Below, in pieces: positions 1-8,569 of a stretch of 64,000 bases of DNA (position 1 is its first letter; the number at the start of each line of letters is the position of its first letter). A program made the translations under genes and the position numbers. The notes under the pieces were generated by a model. It was not told where the DNA came from. It saw only the letters and a program-made list of their open reading frames with translations, and made no database searches. The DNA is from Psychrobacter immobilis (GTDB lineage Bacteria > Pseudomonadota > Gammaproteobacteria > Pseudomonadales > Moraxellaceae). The stretch is from NCBI GenBank assembly GCA_904846145.1, contig CAJGZL010000001.1:744001-808000 (forward strand), written 5' to 3'.

Positions 1-53
1 TGAGGTGAAAATGATGCTGTTTGATTATTTTGAGAGGTTTGAGTAGTAGGCAT
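1..53 (-). CDS. start of an unrecognised gene, cut by window edge
   Basis: An ATG at 53 (minus strand) is preceded by an AGGA ribosome-binding site seven bases upstream and opens a frame with no stop to the window edge. The 17 visible residues (MPTTQTSQNNQTASFSP) are polar and low-complexity, as in many linker or exported N-termini, so no family can be named. A TATAAT box lies 44 bases upstream. Only the start signals support the call. Confidence 0.4.
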   Translation of the reverse strand, partial: MPTTQTSQNNQTASFSP

Positions 54-96
54 TGGTGTTCCTGTGGACGATAAATAAGATAGAGGTGGCTTCACT

Positions 97-102
97 ATTA
101 TA
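97..102 (-). promoter_or_regulatory. possible -10 box for the gene starting at 53
   Basis: Minus-strand TATAAT, 44 bases before the ATG at 53. The hexamer 17 bases further upstream (TGGTCA) is only a weak -35 and lies inside the 3' end of the neighbouring gene. Assigned from motif and position only. Confidence 0.3.
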
Positions 103-113
103 GACGAGGGCGA

Positions 114-1106
114 CTAGCTTGACCAACCATTGATAGCGTAGTCTTGCATATTGGCATAACGCGATAGCAAACGACACCGTGAAGAGATATTAAAATAGCA
201 ATTATCGTCACTTATTTGTAGCTCCCAGCCTAGATGATAGGCTGCGACAATAATGTGACCGCTGAATATCCTGATTTGTCGATAGTGATGACGACTGGCT
301 GGCATGTACTCTAATTGACTCAATAAATAGCTACGTACGTACTGGCAGATTTGCTCAGCGCTATAGCTTTTGTTAATGGACTTGCGGGTATCGCATTGTT
401 GTAGCGCATGTACGGCCACGCTACAAGCCATAATATCGGTGGCTAAGCTGCCTACTCCTGTCTCAAAGTCCTGTGGCTGTAATATCACCTGCCAGTCATC
501 AGCGTAAATACTATTGAGTAGCTCATCAGAATTATAGTTTTTTAGCAGTCTTTTGAACGATAAGGTTTTATCGACATGCTTAGTGCCTGTATTAAGCTTA
601 GATTTAGGTTTGGGCTGAGCTTTTACAAAGCCAAAACGAGTCAAGGTAGGATAGTGTTGTATCGCTCGTTGAATATCAGCTAAATCAAGCAAAGTCATTT
701 GCTCGATATCAGCCAATAGCGGTTGAGAGCTGTTATTGTGGTAAAAGCTCTCAGGTAGCTCGATAAGCTTTGCGGCACTTAACAAAGCTAAATGCTCAGC
801 AAAGGGTTGAGATGCCATCAATGACCATTTTGATAATCGTAACGGATCAGACTGCTGTAGCCGTGCTGCACTGCCATACAATCGGCGCAACTGGCTATTC
901 ACTCGCCGCGCAGGCTCTGGAATATTAGTCAATGAGCGTGCAGGATCAAGAGGTATCTGCTTAGAGTCAAAGTTGGGATGCACAATAGCGGGTGGCTTTG
1001 AGTGTGCCAGTCTTACTGACTCAAGGCTATCTCCTGCTCGCCGATCTTCTACCCTGTCTAAATGAGTGTTAGATGAGCGTTTATCAGAAGTAGATGGCTG
1101 AGTCAT
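114..1106 (-). CDS. hypothetical protein, about 330 aa
   Basis: I do not recognise this protein. The ATG at 1106 is preferred over one 18 bases upstream because GGAGA lies at proper spacing before it. The first 80 or so residues are polar and probably disordered. The rest is a globular alpha-rich sequence with many Leu/Tyr/Gln and no signal peptide, membrane segment or catalytic motif that I can see. The C-terminal part has several Cys residues (QQCDTR, QICQYV, DNCYF, SRCRL) that do not form a clear CxxC site. It lies on the same strand as the partial gene at 1-53 and the YeeZ-like gene, and may be co-transcribed with the latter (67-base gap). Confidence 0.6.
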   Translation of the reverse strand: MTQPSTSDKRSSNTHLDRVEDRRAGDSLESVRLAHSKPPAIVHPNFDSKQIPLDPARSLTNIPEPARRVNSQLRRLYGSAARLQQSDPLRLSKWSLMASQPFAEHLALLSAAKLIELPESFYHNNSSQPLLADIEQMTLLDLADIQRAIQHYPTLTRFGFVKAQPKPKSKLNTGTKHVDKTLSFKRLLKNYNSDELLNSIYADDWQVILQPQDFETGVGSLATDIMACSVAVHALQQCDTRKSINKSYSAEQICQYVRSYLLSQLEYMPASRHHYRQIRIFSGHIIVAAYHLGWELQISDDNCYFNISSRCRLLSRYANMQDYAINGWSS

Positions 1107-1173
1107 GGCGTCTCCATAGAGCATAAAATATAAAGTAATAAATCTTGATTGATTCTTGATTAATTGGGGCGTG

Positions 1174-2031
1174 CTACTGATGCTGCAAAATGTAATGATA
1201 GCCTACTTGCCAATCTGGAAACTCAAGCCAAGCTAACGGAATATTGCTATGTAAGCGTTTACCCGTAGTCGCTGTCTTTTGAGTGTCAATGTCAGGTGCA
1301 GCCTCCCCTACTTGCGCGCTTAGCCAAGTCATCAATTCAAACGTGGTCACTGGCAGATAATCCGTGGCAATATACAGCGGCTTAAGCAATTGGGGCGCAT
1401 CGAGCGTTAGCACTTTAGTAATAATAGTGACCAGATCGCTATCCATAATCCGATTGCTCCAAGCATTGCGGGCTATCGGCTTTTTGTTTTGCTCGCGAGC
1501 CTTACGCAAGCGCATCAAGCTCGCGCGACCATAAATGCCGCTGGGACGAATAATTATAGCCTTATCACCAAAGCCTTGCTGTAGTGCTTGCTCAGCTTGC
1601 AAGATAACTTTTGAGGCATCACGCTCAGGAGTTACAGGCGCAGTATTCTCGTCAATCCACTCGCCGTTATCTTGACCATAAACGCCCGTAGATGAGATAA
1701 ATATAGCGCGCTTAAGCTTAGGGAGCTGCTTGGAGAAATCAGCTAAGTGCTGACATATCGCTAAATAACTATCGTTATAACCGCTGGCTGAATACTCATC
1801 AGGAGTGACAATGATAGCAATAGCAGTAAAATCCTGTAGCTGCTCGGCATGAAGTTTGAGCGCGTCAAGCTGTATAAACTTAGCCTTATTATCAAGATTA
1901 TAATGACTGCGCTCGCCACGAGCTAGTCCCGTCACCTCTATGCCCTCACAAGCCAGCTTATTAGTCACAGGCAATCCTATGTCACCTTGACCGATAATCA
2001 ATAACTGCTCAGTACCTATATCAGTACTCAT
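1174..2031 (-). CDS. NAD(P)-binding epimerase/dehydratase-like protein (YeeZ-like)
   Basis: An extended short-chain dehydrogenase fold of 285 aa. The N-terminal dinucleotide-binding loop is IIGQGDIG (about residues 11-18), a variant of GxGxxG. ISSTGVYGQD (about 113-122) matches the SSTGVYG signature of the YeeZ/SDR-a type, and IRPSGIYG (about 161-168) matches the conserved RxxGIYG. In this family the usual YxxxK catalytic pair is often degenerate; here the Tyr of GVYG is present. The substrate is unknown; annotators usually write NAD(P)-dependent epimerase or sugar-nucleotide epimerase. Cytoplasmic. It lies downstream of the DUF4105 gene on the same strand but 83 bases away, so an operon is uncertain. 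Confidence 0.8.
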   Translation of the reverse strand: MSTDIGTEQLLIIGQGDIGLPVTNKLACEGIEVTGLARGERSHYNLDNKAKFIQLDALKLHAEQLQDFTAIAIIVTPDEYSASGYNDSYLAICQHLADFSKQLPKLKRAIFISSTGVYGQDNGEWIDENTAPVTPERDASKVILQAEQALQQGFGDKAIIIRPSGIYGRASLMRLRKAREQNKKPIARNAWSNRIMDSDLVTIITKVLTLDAPQLLKPLYIATDYLPVTTFELMTWLSAQVGEAAPDIDTQKTATTGKRLHSNIPLAWLEFPDWQVGYHYILQHQ

Positions 2032-2114
2032 AAATTATCCTTAACTATTATTATTCTTATTCAATACTTATTACTATTTAAACAATCCTCTACACTATGG
2101 TTATAAAGCCACAT

Positions 2115-4265
2115 TTAAAAGTAACGCATATAAGCTAAGCTTAGATCGTCATTAGCATCAATCCGATCTTGCCAATCGTAGCTAGCATTGATGCGCAGCG
2201 CTTGCTTTTTATCGATATCATATTGCAGACCAAAACTTGCGATTGGCTGCCAATAGTTGCCTTGCACATCTACTTGATCGCTGCTGCCATGATACCAATA
2301 CGGCAGCTGCAGTTCAGCTTCGGCACGTAACCGATTGTTAATCTGATAGATACATCCTGCATTGACTCCTACGCCTGCGCGGTAGCCTTTATTAATACCG
2401 CGCCCGCCTTGTAGCGCACCTGTCGCTAGTGTGTAACATAGCTGCGGTGGCATCTCTCCCTTCATCAGACCAGACGCGTCTATACGCGGTGTACCAAATA
2501 CCCATGACTTACCATATTCAAGCGTCGTACTAGCCACTAAATGACCAGTACCGCCCTGCTGTGAGCCATCATTAATACGAGTCGCCTCAATAGTTGCGCC
2601 CCATGTACGACCCTTTTGGGCAGAATTAACAGGATTATAAGAGCGTCCGCGCAGCAAGGTAAAATTTTGCAATTCAACGCTTTTTGGCTGATCCCCTTTA
2701 TCGCTATTATTATCGTAAAAACGCAGTGTTGCCGCTAGTCCCTCTAAATCGAAAAACTGATCAAATCCTGCTGTATGATCTAAGGTATCGTGAAAACCTG
2801 CCCTTAATCCTACATCGATATAACTATTATCACCACGCTTACCGATACCGATATGAGCACGCTGTAATGGATGGCGATCCAACGGATTATTATTAGATGG
2901 CGCAATAGTCAATGGTGATAATCTCTTGCCATCAGCCGACATACTAGATGAGGCATTCAACTTTACTGATTTTATCGCTTTGAGATCAGCTATATTTTTA
3001 CGGCGATAACCAAGCTGATTTTTATAATCACTAGCAGCCTGATGAGCTTGATTTAATTGCGCTTGACGTACGCTACTATCCGCTGGCGTATAACGACTGT
3101 TCCCTAACAGCGCTTCTTTTTCAAGCAAATTGATCACATCTGAAGGGATCACCGCATAAGGCAATTTGCTTAATAGATGCTGATTAGGACGCACCACATC
3201 GATCAAGCGCAATATTTCTGAGGCGCAGTTATCAGTGGCAAAGTAGTAAGGTATTTTTAACTCCTTAGTCTCCCATACATGCAGCATAATTTGTTGCACC
3301 TCGGCAGGCATTAGCGCCAATTGATAGGTCCAAGTATCGCGCTCATCATCTTGTAGATACTCAGCTAACTTTTTAGGATATGGGTCAATTTCAATCCGAT
3401 TGTCATAACCGCCACTGGCCGATTTTATGGCATACAGCAAAAAATTATCTGAACTATCACCATCAACCGTATCATTGAGCGCATAAGCATGATGGATTTG
3501 AGTAAAATCTTTGCTACTTGCTGGTGAGTCAATACGTAATAGCGTATGACCAAAAGCTGAGATTGGGTTGTCCAAATACTCTGCGGCAAACATGACCGAT
3601 AGCTGCTGAGGGGCAAGCTCCGTCATCCAAGCATCAAGCTTTGGGCAGTCGATTTGTAGATCGATATCGTCTATTTTTAAATGGTTCGTCAGCCACTGTA
3701 CTCGCGCAGGAAAGCGACAAAGCACTGAATCATCTGCCGCGACTCGATTATTATTAATGGTAGGCGTTGTCAACTCTTGCGCTAAGGCAATCAAAGTCGC
3801 GTCCAGCTCAGCTGCTGAATCTTGTTGTCCATTAGCTGTTAGATAGAACGCTTTACTATCAATTAGACTTTTATTAGTATCTTTGGCAAGCAGCCCCTTA
3901 TCATCAATAAAATACAATAATCGTCGCCATGTTGTATGCTGAGCTAGATTGTCTGCTTGCGCTTGCTTACGCCAAATGTTTAATAGCTGCTCCGCATTAG
4001 CGGTTAAAATCTTACTGCTGGTCTGATCCATGGCTTGCGAATTTGGCGTAATAGCGCTGGCAGCAGTCATAGTAGGATTTAACTCAGCTTTCGGCTGTGC
4101 TTCATCTGATAGAGCGCCAGTTGTCACCACTGATTCTGGCGTTGGCAAAAACGCTTGCGCCTGCGCAGAGAGTAATAAAGCCGCTATAGCCAATGGCAAA
4201 CGTGCGTAGTCGTTAAAAGCTTTTGGTAGCTTGATTGTCGATGGGCTGTTCTGAGTTATTGACAT
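2115..4265 (-). CDS. exported DUF4105 (Lnb-like) protein with C-terminal barrel-like region
   Basis: A 716-aa protein with a signal peptide: hydrophobic stretch about residues 24-38 and predicted cleavage after AQA at about 39. Residues about 215-380 carry the DUF4105 / Lnb N-terminal periplasmic domain hallmarks: an AAEYLDNPISAFGHTLLRI segment, NFLLYAIKSASGGY, and a late DNCASEI where Asn-Cys is typical of this papain-like group. The C-terminal 260 residues alternate polar and aromatic positions and end in AYMRYF, a terminal Phe that suggests an outer-membrane beta-barrel-like region. The biochemical role of the family is unknown. Periplasm/outer membrane location is inferred. The gene stands alone. 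Confidence 0.8.
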   Translation of the reverse strand: MSITQNSPSTIKLPKAFNDYARLPLAIAALLLSAQAQAFLPTPESVVTTGALSDEAQPKAELNPTMTAASAITPNSQAMDQTSSKILTANAEQLLNIWRKQAQADNLAQHTTWRRLLYFIDDKGLLAKDTNKSLIDSKAFYLTANGQQDSAAELDATLIALAQELTTPTINNNRVAADDSVLCRFPARVQWLTNHLKIDDIDLQIDCPKLDAWMTELAPQQLSVMFAAEYLDNPISAFGHTLLRIDSPASSKDFTQIHHAYALNDTVDGDSSDNFLLYAIKSASGGYDNRIEIDPYPKKLAEYLQDDERDTWTYQLALMPAEVQQIMLHVWETKELKIPYYFATDNCASEILRLIDVVRPNQHLLSKLPYAVIPSDVINLLEKEALLGNSRYTPADSSVRQAQLNQAHQAASDYKNQLGYRRKNIADLKAIKSVKLNASSSMSADGKRLSPLTIAPSNNNPLDRHPLQRAHIGIGKRGDNSYIDVGLRAGFHDTLDHTAGFDQFFDLEGLAATLRFYDNNSDKGDQPKSVELQNFTLLRGRSYNPVNSAQKGRTWGATIEATRINDGSQQGGTGHLVASTTLEYGKSWVFGTPRIDASGLMKGEMPPQLCYTLATGALQGGRGINKGYRAGVGVNAGCIYQINNRLRAEAELQLPYWYHGSSDQVDVQGNYWQPIASFGLQYDIDKKQALRINASYDWQDRIDANDDLSLAYMRYF

Positions 4266-4382
4266 GACTTAATATCTCTTTTTTAATAAGGTCAGGTTTT
4301 TGATAAGATCAGATTTTATTGTGCTGCAAACCTTTTTATACCGCTGTTGCCTTCAATAATGCTATGAGTATTTATATACTAT

Positions 4383-4420
4383 TTCTAAAAACCAAGCTTT
4401 TAGAAACTAAGCTTCTAAAA
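4383..4420. repeat. three alternating 8-mers with exact 15-bp period in the ampD leader
   Basis: TTCTAAAA (4383-4390), TTTTAGAA (4398-4405) and TTCTAAAA (4413-4420) are separated by near-identical 7-mers (ACCAAGC, ACTAAGC). The middle unit is the reverse complement of both outer ones, so in RNA it could pair with either. It ends 20 bases before the ampD ATG. It may be an attenuator-like leader, a repeated operator, or the product of local duplication. Confidence 0.65.
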
Positions 4421-4440
4421 ATCAATGAATAGAGAGTTTT

Positions 4441-5034
4441 ATGTCTAATGCTATATCTAAGGCTTTAATGACTATCACCGACGGTCAATTATCTTCAGCT
4501 CACTGGTTGCCGTCACCCAATTGCAATACTCGCCCTGATGGCGTCACTATTGACACTATTGTTATCCATAATATTAGCTTGCCACCTGATGACTTTGGCG
4601 CCACAGATAGCCATGGTTTGCATTATGTCAAAGCCTTATTTACCAATCGGCTTGACTGGGATGCGCATCCTTATTTTCAAACGATTAAAGGCGCTGAAGT
4701 TTCCGCGCATTTACTAATTGAGCGTGATGGCACTATTACTCAATTTGTTAATTTTAATAATCGTGCTTGGCATGCTGGCAAGTCAAGCTACCTTGGGCGA
4801 CCCAACTGTAATGATTATAGCATTGGTATTGAGCTTGAAGGTTCGGATTTTACGGCTTTTACCGACTCGCAATATGAAGCGCTTAATGAGGTGGTTCGAG
4901 CACTATATAAAGCCTATCCTAAAACTTGCCAGCACTTGACGGGCCATAGTGATATTGCACCAAATCGTAAAACCGATCCAGGGGAGCACTTTGACTGGGC
5001 ACGGCTACGTGCGATGGTAGCTCAATTAGCTTAA
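4441..5034 (+). CDS. ampD: 1,6-anhydro-N-acetylmuramyl-L-alanine amidase AmpD
   Basis: Cytoplasmic zinc amidase that cleaves the stem peptide from 1,6-anhydro-MurNAc peptides during peptidoglycan recycling. The 197-aa length is normal for AmpD and there is no signal peptide, which separates it from periplasmic AmpDh/AmiD. Zinc ligands are visible at His43 (VIHN), His169 (TGHSDI) and Asp179 (RKTDPG); Glu132 (IELEG) is the conserved acidic residue. The Amidase_2 domain spans about 36-182. It is followed 142 bases later by murJ, so the two peptidoglycan genes are adjacent but each seems to have its own promoter. No ampR/ampC neighbour is present. Confidence 0.95.
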   Translation: MSNAISKALMTITDGQLSSAHWLPSPNCNTRPDGVTIDTIVIHNISLPPDDFGATDSHGLHYVKALFTNRLDWDAHPYFQTIKGAEVSAHLLIERDGTITQFVNFNNRAWHAGKSSYLGRPNCNDYSIGIELEGSDFTAFTDSQYEALNEVVRALYKAYPKTCQHLTGHSDIAPNRKTDPGEHFDWARLRAMVAQLA

Positions 5035-5114
5035 ACTACTTAGATCTTTAGACTCTATTTTTATATTGCTTGTACAGCTCATTCATTTATCTAGGCTACG
5101 TAGAGCTGTGAAAA

Positions 5115-5123
5115 TGCTATAAT
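5115..5123 (+). promoter_or_regulatory. extended -10 promoter for murJ
   Basis: TGCTATAAT is an exact extended -10 (TGnTATAAT), 53 bases before the murJ ATG. The -35 region is poor, as is usual with extended -10 promoters. Confidence 0.55.
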
Positions 5124-5176
5124 CCGTCAGTTTTTGACACCAGTCAGTTATCAGACAAATTAGCGAATAGGTTCCC

Positions 5177-6727
5177 ATGGCAAAAAGTCGATTATTTCGT
5201 TCAACAATGGTGGTCAGTAGCATGACTATGCTTTCGCGTATTTTAGGTTTAGTGCGCGATATCGTCTTACTAGGAGTATTCGGTGCAGGCGGGCTGATGG
5301 ATGCGTTTTTGGTCGCCTTTAAAATTCCTAACTTTTTGCGTAGGCTATTTGCTGAAGGTGCGTTTAGCCAAGCTTTTGTGCCTGTATTATCAGAATACAA
5401 AGAAAAATACAGCCTGCAAGAAGTACAGATTCTGGTCAGTCGTACCTCAGGGGCGCTGCTGCTGATATTATCGATGCTGACGGTGGTAGTTATCTTGCTA
5501 GCGCCTTGGGTGGTGACTTTATTTGCGCCAGGGTTTGCCGATCAGCCTGATAAATTCGCTATCACTGCTGAACTGCTGCGCCTAACCTTTCCCTATCTTT
5601 TATTTATTTCCATGACCGCCTTTGCTAGTGGTATCCTGCAAAGCTATGGCCGCTTTGCAGCACCGGCCTTTGCCCCTGTACTATTAAACCTATGTATGAT
5701 CGGGGCGGCACTAGTATTTGCGCCAATGTTTGAGACCCCTATTATGGCGCTCGGCTACGCTGTTGCTATCGCAGGCCTATTGCAACTACTCATTCAACTG
5801 CCACAGCTATCGCAGCAAAAGCTATTAGTCATGCCTAAGATTGACTTTCAGCATGAAGGCGTCCGTCGTATTCTAAAGCTGATGCTACCTGCTATCTTTG
5901 GGGTGTCAGTTACTCAAATTAACTTACTATTGAATACCATATTTGCCTCGCTCATGATCGGTGGCTCAGTGTCATGGCTATATGCCGCTGAGCGTATGAG
6001 CGAGCTCCCATTAGGGCTTATTGGCGTGGCTATCGGCACGGTTATTTTGCCTAGTCTATCCAAAAGTGAAGCACAAAAAGACGATGCTAACTTTAAGAGG
6101 ACGATCGATTGGGCGGCGCGGTTAATTGTCATTGTCGGACTGCCTGCTGCAGCTGCATTATTTATGCTAGCGGATGTGCTAATGCAAGCGCTGTTTATGC
6201 GCGGCGAATTTACCTTACGTGATGCGCAAATGAGTGGTCTGGCGCTGCGTAGTATGGCAGGTGGCATCTTAGGATTTATGCTGATTAAAGTCTTTGCGCC
6301 TGCTTTTTTTGCGCGCCAAGATATCAGAACACCCGTCAAAATAGGTATTATTTCAGTATTTGCTAATATGATTTTTAGTGTGCTATTCATCGGTATTTTC
6401 CATTGGCTTGAGATACCGTTACATGGTGGTCTGGCTCTAGCTACCACAGGCGCCGCTTTTGTAAACTCTGGATTACTGTATTATTTCTTACACAAACGTG
6501 ATATTTTTCGTTTTGGTAGTCACTGGAAAAAGCTATTTGCGCAGTTTATAGGCTCAACACTGGCGATGATCGCGGCTCTGTACTTTATGATTCCTTACTT
6601 TCCAACGGATTCAGCCCAGTGGCAACGCCTAGTTGCGCTACTGATCATGTGCGCGGTAGGTGCATTGGTGTATGCTGTCGTCCTACTTGCCAGTGGATTT
6701 CGCCCGCACCAGCTCAAGCATGGCTAA
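5177..6727 (+). CDS. murJ: lipid II flippase MurJ
   Basis: Inner-membrane MOP-superfamily protein that flips lipid II for peptidoglycan synthesis. The 516-aa length and about 14 hydrophobic segments fit MurJ. The N-terminus has the typical SRLFRSTMVVSSMTMLSRILG and VRDIVLLGVFGAGGLMDAF region, with IPNFLRRLFAEGAFSQAFVP just after. The Arg residues of these segments are the conserved cavity arginines. A second signature, AAERMSELPLGLIGVAIGTV (about residues 268-287), is also present. It starts 142 bases after ampD and is preceded by an extended -10 box. Confidence 0.97.
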   Translation: MAKSRLFRSTMVVSSMTMLSRILGLVRDIVLLGVFGAGGLMDAFLVAFKIPNFLRRLFAEGAFSQAFVPVLSEYKEKYSLQEVQILVSRTSGALLLILSMLTVVVILLAPWVVTLFAPGFADQPDKFAITAELLRLTFPYLLFISMTAFASGILQSYGRFAAPAFAPVLLNLCMIGAALVFAPMFETPIMALGYAVAIAGLLQLLIQLPQLSQQKLLVMPKIDFQHEGVRRILKLMLPAIFGVSVTQINLLLNTIFASLMIGGSVSWLYAAERMSELPLGLIGVAIGTVILPSLSKSEAQKDDANFKRTIDWAARLIVIVGLPAAAALFMLADVLMQALFMRGEFTLRDAQMSGLALRSMAGGILGFMLIKVFAPAFFARQDIRTPVKIGIISVFANMIFSVLFIGIFHWLEIPLHGGLALATTGAAFVNSGLLYYFLHKRDIFRFGSHWKKLFAQFIGSTLAMIAALYFMIPYFPTDSAQWQRLVALLIMCAVGALVYAVVLLASGFRPHQLKHG

Positions 6728-6744
6728 ACCAGCTTACTACATTA

Positions 6745-7008
6745 GGGAGTGTTGAACATTCGACCGTAGCACTGACAGTGACTATTTTTTAGGCGATTCT
6801 AGATTAAAAATATTTAGTTTAGTCATTCTAAGCGGATCTTTTTAATGACGAAGCGGCAAAAAAGAGTCCTGTCCCTGCAGGCTGATGCTAAAATCGCTCT
6901 ATTCGTTGTAAAAATCTAGCCAAGGCATCTGCATTACCTGCGATTTTTACCTAGACTAGAACCATTTTAGCTATCAGCAGTGCCTTCTTGTGAATGTTCA
7001 ACACGCCC
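6745..7008. mobile_element. 264-bp MITE-like element with IS5-type ends
   Basis: The ends are 17-bp inverted repeats (GGGAGTGTTGAACATTC at 6745-6761; GAATGTTCAACACGCCC at 6992-7008, one mismatch), flanked by TA on both sides (6743-6744, 7009-7010). No transposase frame is inside. The ends resemble the GGGTGTGTTGACA ends and TA duplication of the IS5/IS427-type element at 31978, so it is probably mobilised by a related transposase. It fills most of the murJ-lipoprotein gap and provides a spurious GTG start at 6990 for the next gene. Confidence 0.75.
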
Positions 7009-7028
7009 TAAAGATTTTAGGATTTATT

Positions 7029-7682
7029 ATGAGAACTGATATTTTAAATGTGCAATATTTGCCCAAATTACTGACTGCTATGCTAGTGAGTAGCAGTCTA
7101 TTATTGAGCGCCTGTAATAATAATGATGTCAATGAGATAAATACTGACTCTACTATTGACAAGGTAGATACTGATGATATCGATACTAATAACACTGTGG
7201 CTAGTGAGCCCAACGCTACGCTAGCTGATGAGGATAAAACCCTTGATTCTGCTAAGCTTGTAGAAGAGGAAGCGGTAGATGTCGATACCAATGCCAATGC
7301 CAATGCCAATGCTATTGATAATAATACTATCGACTCGACCTTTATCAACGCCAAGCAGCCCAGCTTAGTGACCAATCCTACTGAGGCTGGAACGCCAGAA
7401 GACACCGTCAAGCAAGCGCTCGATACTTTGTATTATGGTGAGGTAAAAGACGCGGTCAATTACTATAGAGTTGATATCGATAATTTTGAACAAGAGCTTG
7501 CTAATACCCAAAGCGCCTTTCAGCAAACGGTCGAGAGTGTCACTATTACCCATACTCAGTATAGCGTCGATAAGATACGCGCCACCATTACTGGTGAGCT
7601 GAAGCTAAAAGGTCAAAGTGAGCCAGCACCTCTAAAGTATCAACTACGCAAAGTGGGCAAAGAATGGAAAATATTAGGTTAA
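7029..7682 (+). CDS. acidic lipoprotein with DUF4878-like C-terminal domain
   Basis: A 217-aa predicted lipoprotein. The start is placed at the ATG at 7029, not the upstream GTG at 6990 that lies in the mobile element. A signal peptide ends in the lipobox LLSAC, so Cys is about residue 29. Residues about 30-120 form an acidic Asp/Asn/Thr-rich linker with a short Asn-Ala run encoded by a tandem AATGCC hexamer (7287-7312). The C-terminal 90 residues (EDTVKQALDTLYYGEVKDA ... LRKVGKEWKILG) look like the DUF4878 / NTF2-like lipoprotein domain. It probably sits in the outer membrane facing the periplasm. Function unknown. Confidence 0.75.
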   Translation: MRTDILNVQYLPKLLTAMLVSSSLLLSACNNNDVNEINTDSTIDKVDTDDIDTNNTVASEPNATLADEDKTLDSAKLVEEEAVDVDTNANANANAIDNNTIDSTFINAKQPSLVTNPTEAGTPEDTVKQALDTLYYGEVKDAVNYYRVDIDNFEQELANTQSAFQQTVESVTITHTQYSVDKIRATITGELKLKGQSEPAPLKYQLRKVGKEWKILG

Positions 7683-7703
7683 GCGATCGCCGCTAAAAAT
7701 AAG

Positions 7704-8318
7704 CTAAGTCGCTAAAGCTGTTGCAGCATTAGCGTTCACAGCGATACCAAGTATCACCACATCAGCGATAAACCCATCCATATCACAAACTTGCGGTAGA
7801 TAACCCCATTGGGTAAACCCAAGCTTGCCAAATAGCCTTAAGCTTGGCTGGTTATGAGCAAAAATCAGGGCGGTAATATTACGAATACCTAAACTGGGTG
7901 CTTGTATGATCATCCAACGCGCCAGCAAGCTACCTAGCCCTTTGCTCTGATAATCGCTGTGCAGGTAAATACTGATCTCGCTACTGATATGATAAGCGCT
8001 GCGAGCATATAAATCGCTAAAGCTACCCCAAGCGACAATAGGGGCTGTGTCATCTGTATCACCGTTTTGCTGATGAGCACTAGTCTTGAGTACTTTGACT
8101 ACTCTGACCACATAGATAGGACGCTTAGGATTATTGATATGCTCGCTAAACCAAGCCGCACGCTCATCACAGCTGACCTCTGCTAGATTGGCAGTGGCTT
8201 GCTTACCTGCAATGCTTTGATTATAAATTGCTAAGATAGACGCTAAGTCACCCGTGCCTGCACGCTGAACTATAAATTGATCATTAAGCGATACCGCGTC
8301 GATAAAGGTGTCGGACAT
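7704..8318 (-). CDS. GNAT-family N-acetyltransferase (phosphinothricin acetyltransferase type)
   Basis: A 204-aa cytoplasmic acetyl-CoA dependent N-acetyltransferase. The ATG at 8318 is chosen because AAGGAT lies upstream. A longer frame to 8420 adds a non-homologous hydrophobic stretch. The core has IYNQSI near residue 30, the beta4/alpha3 acetyl-CoA loop SKGLGSLLARWMI (about 125-137, Q/RxxGxG type), and LFGKLGFTQWGYLPQV, typical of the Pat/Bar-like branch. The natural substrate is unknown. It is convergent with the lipoprotein gene, with only 21 bases between stops and no clear terminator. Confidence 0.85.
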   Translation of the reverse strand: MSDTFIDAVSLNDQFIVQRAGTGDLASILAIYNQSIAGKQATANLAEVSCDERAAWFSEHINNPKRPIYVVRVVKVLKTSAHQQNGDTDDTAPIVAWGSFSDLYARSAYHISSEISIYLHSDYQSKGLGSLLARWMIIQAPSLGIRNITALIFAHNQPSLRLFGKLGFTQWGYLPQVCDMDGFIADVVILGIAVNANAATALAT

Positions 8319-8569
8319 AACTATCCTTTTAGTTGGGTAATTTAAGTATTTTATTAGAGAGTAACCATAAGTCATGAGGCTATTATAATTAAAGTATAAA
8401 AAACGACTGGCTGTTAACAAAGCGTCGCTAATGATAAACGGCTGAATGCTGTTACTGGCGCTATTTTACTCTATAATGGCTAAGCCGTAAAAACTCAATT
8501 TATCGATATTTTATTATTCGCTTTTATTCAGATACTTTTTATATAAACACTTAGCATAGCTGCCAATTT

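Noticed and set aside
2684..2896. 70-aa plus-strand Tyr-rich frame
   Set aside because: It is antisense to the DUF4105 gene, has no ribosome site, and a biased composition.
6990..7028. GTG start for the lipoprotein at 6990
   Set aside because: It lies in the terminal repeat of the MITE-like element, and the extra 13 residues spoil the signal peptide. The ATG at 7029 gives a normal lipoprotein.
6998..7411. 137-aa minus-strand frame, Ser/Leu/Val-rich
   Set aside because: It is the antisense shadow of the acidic lipoprotein linker; its composition follows the repeat on the other strand.
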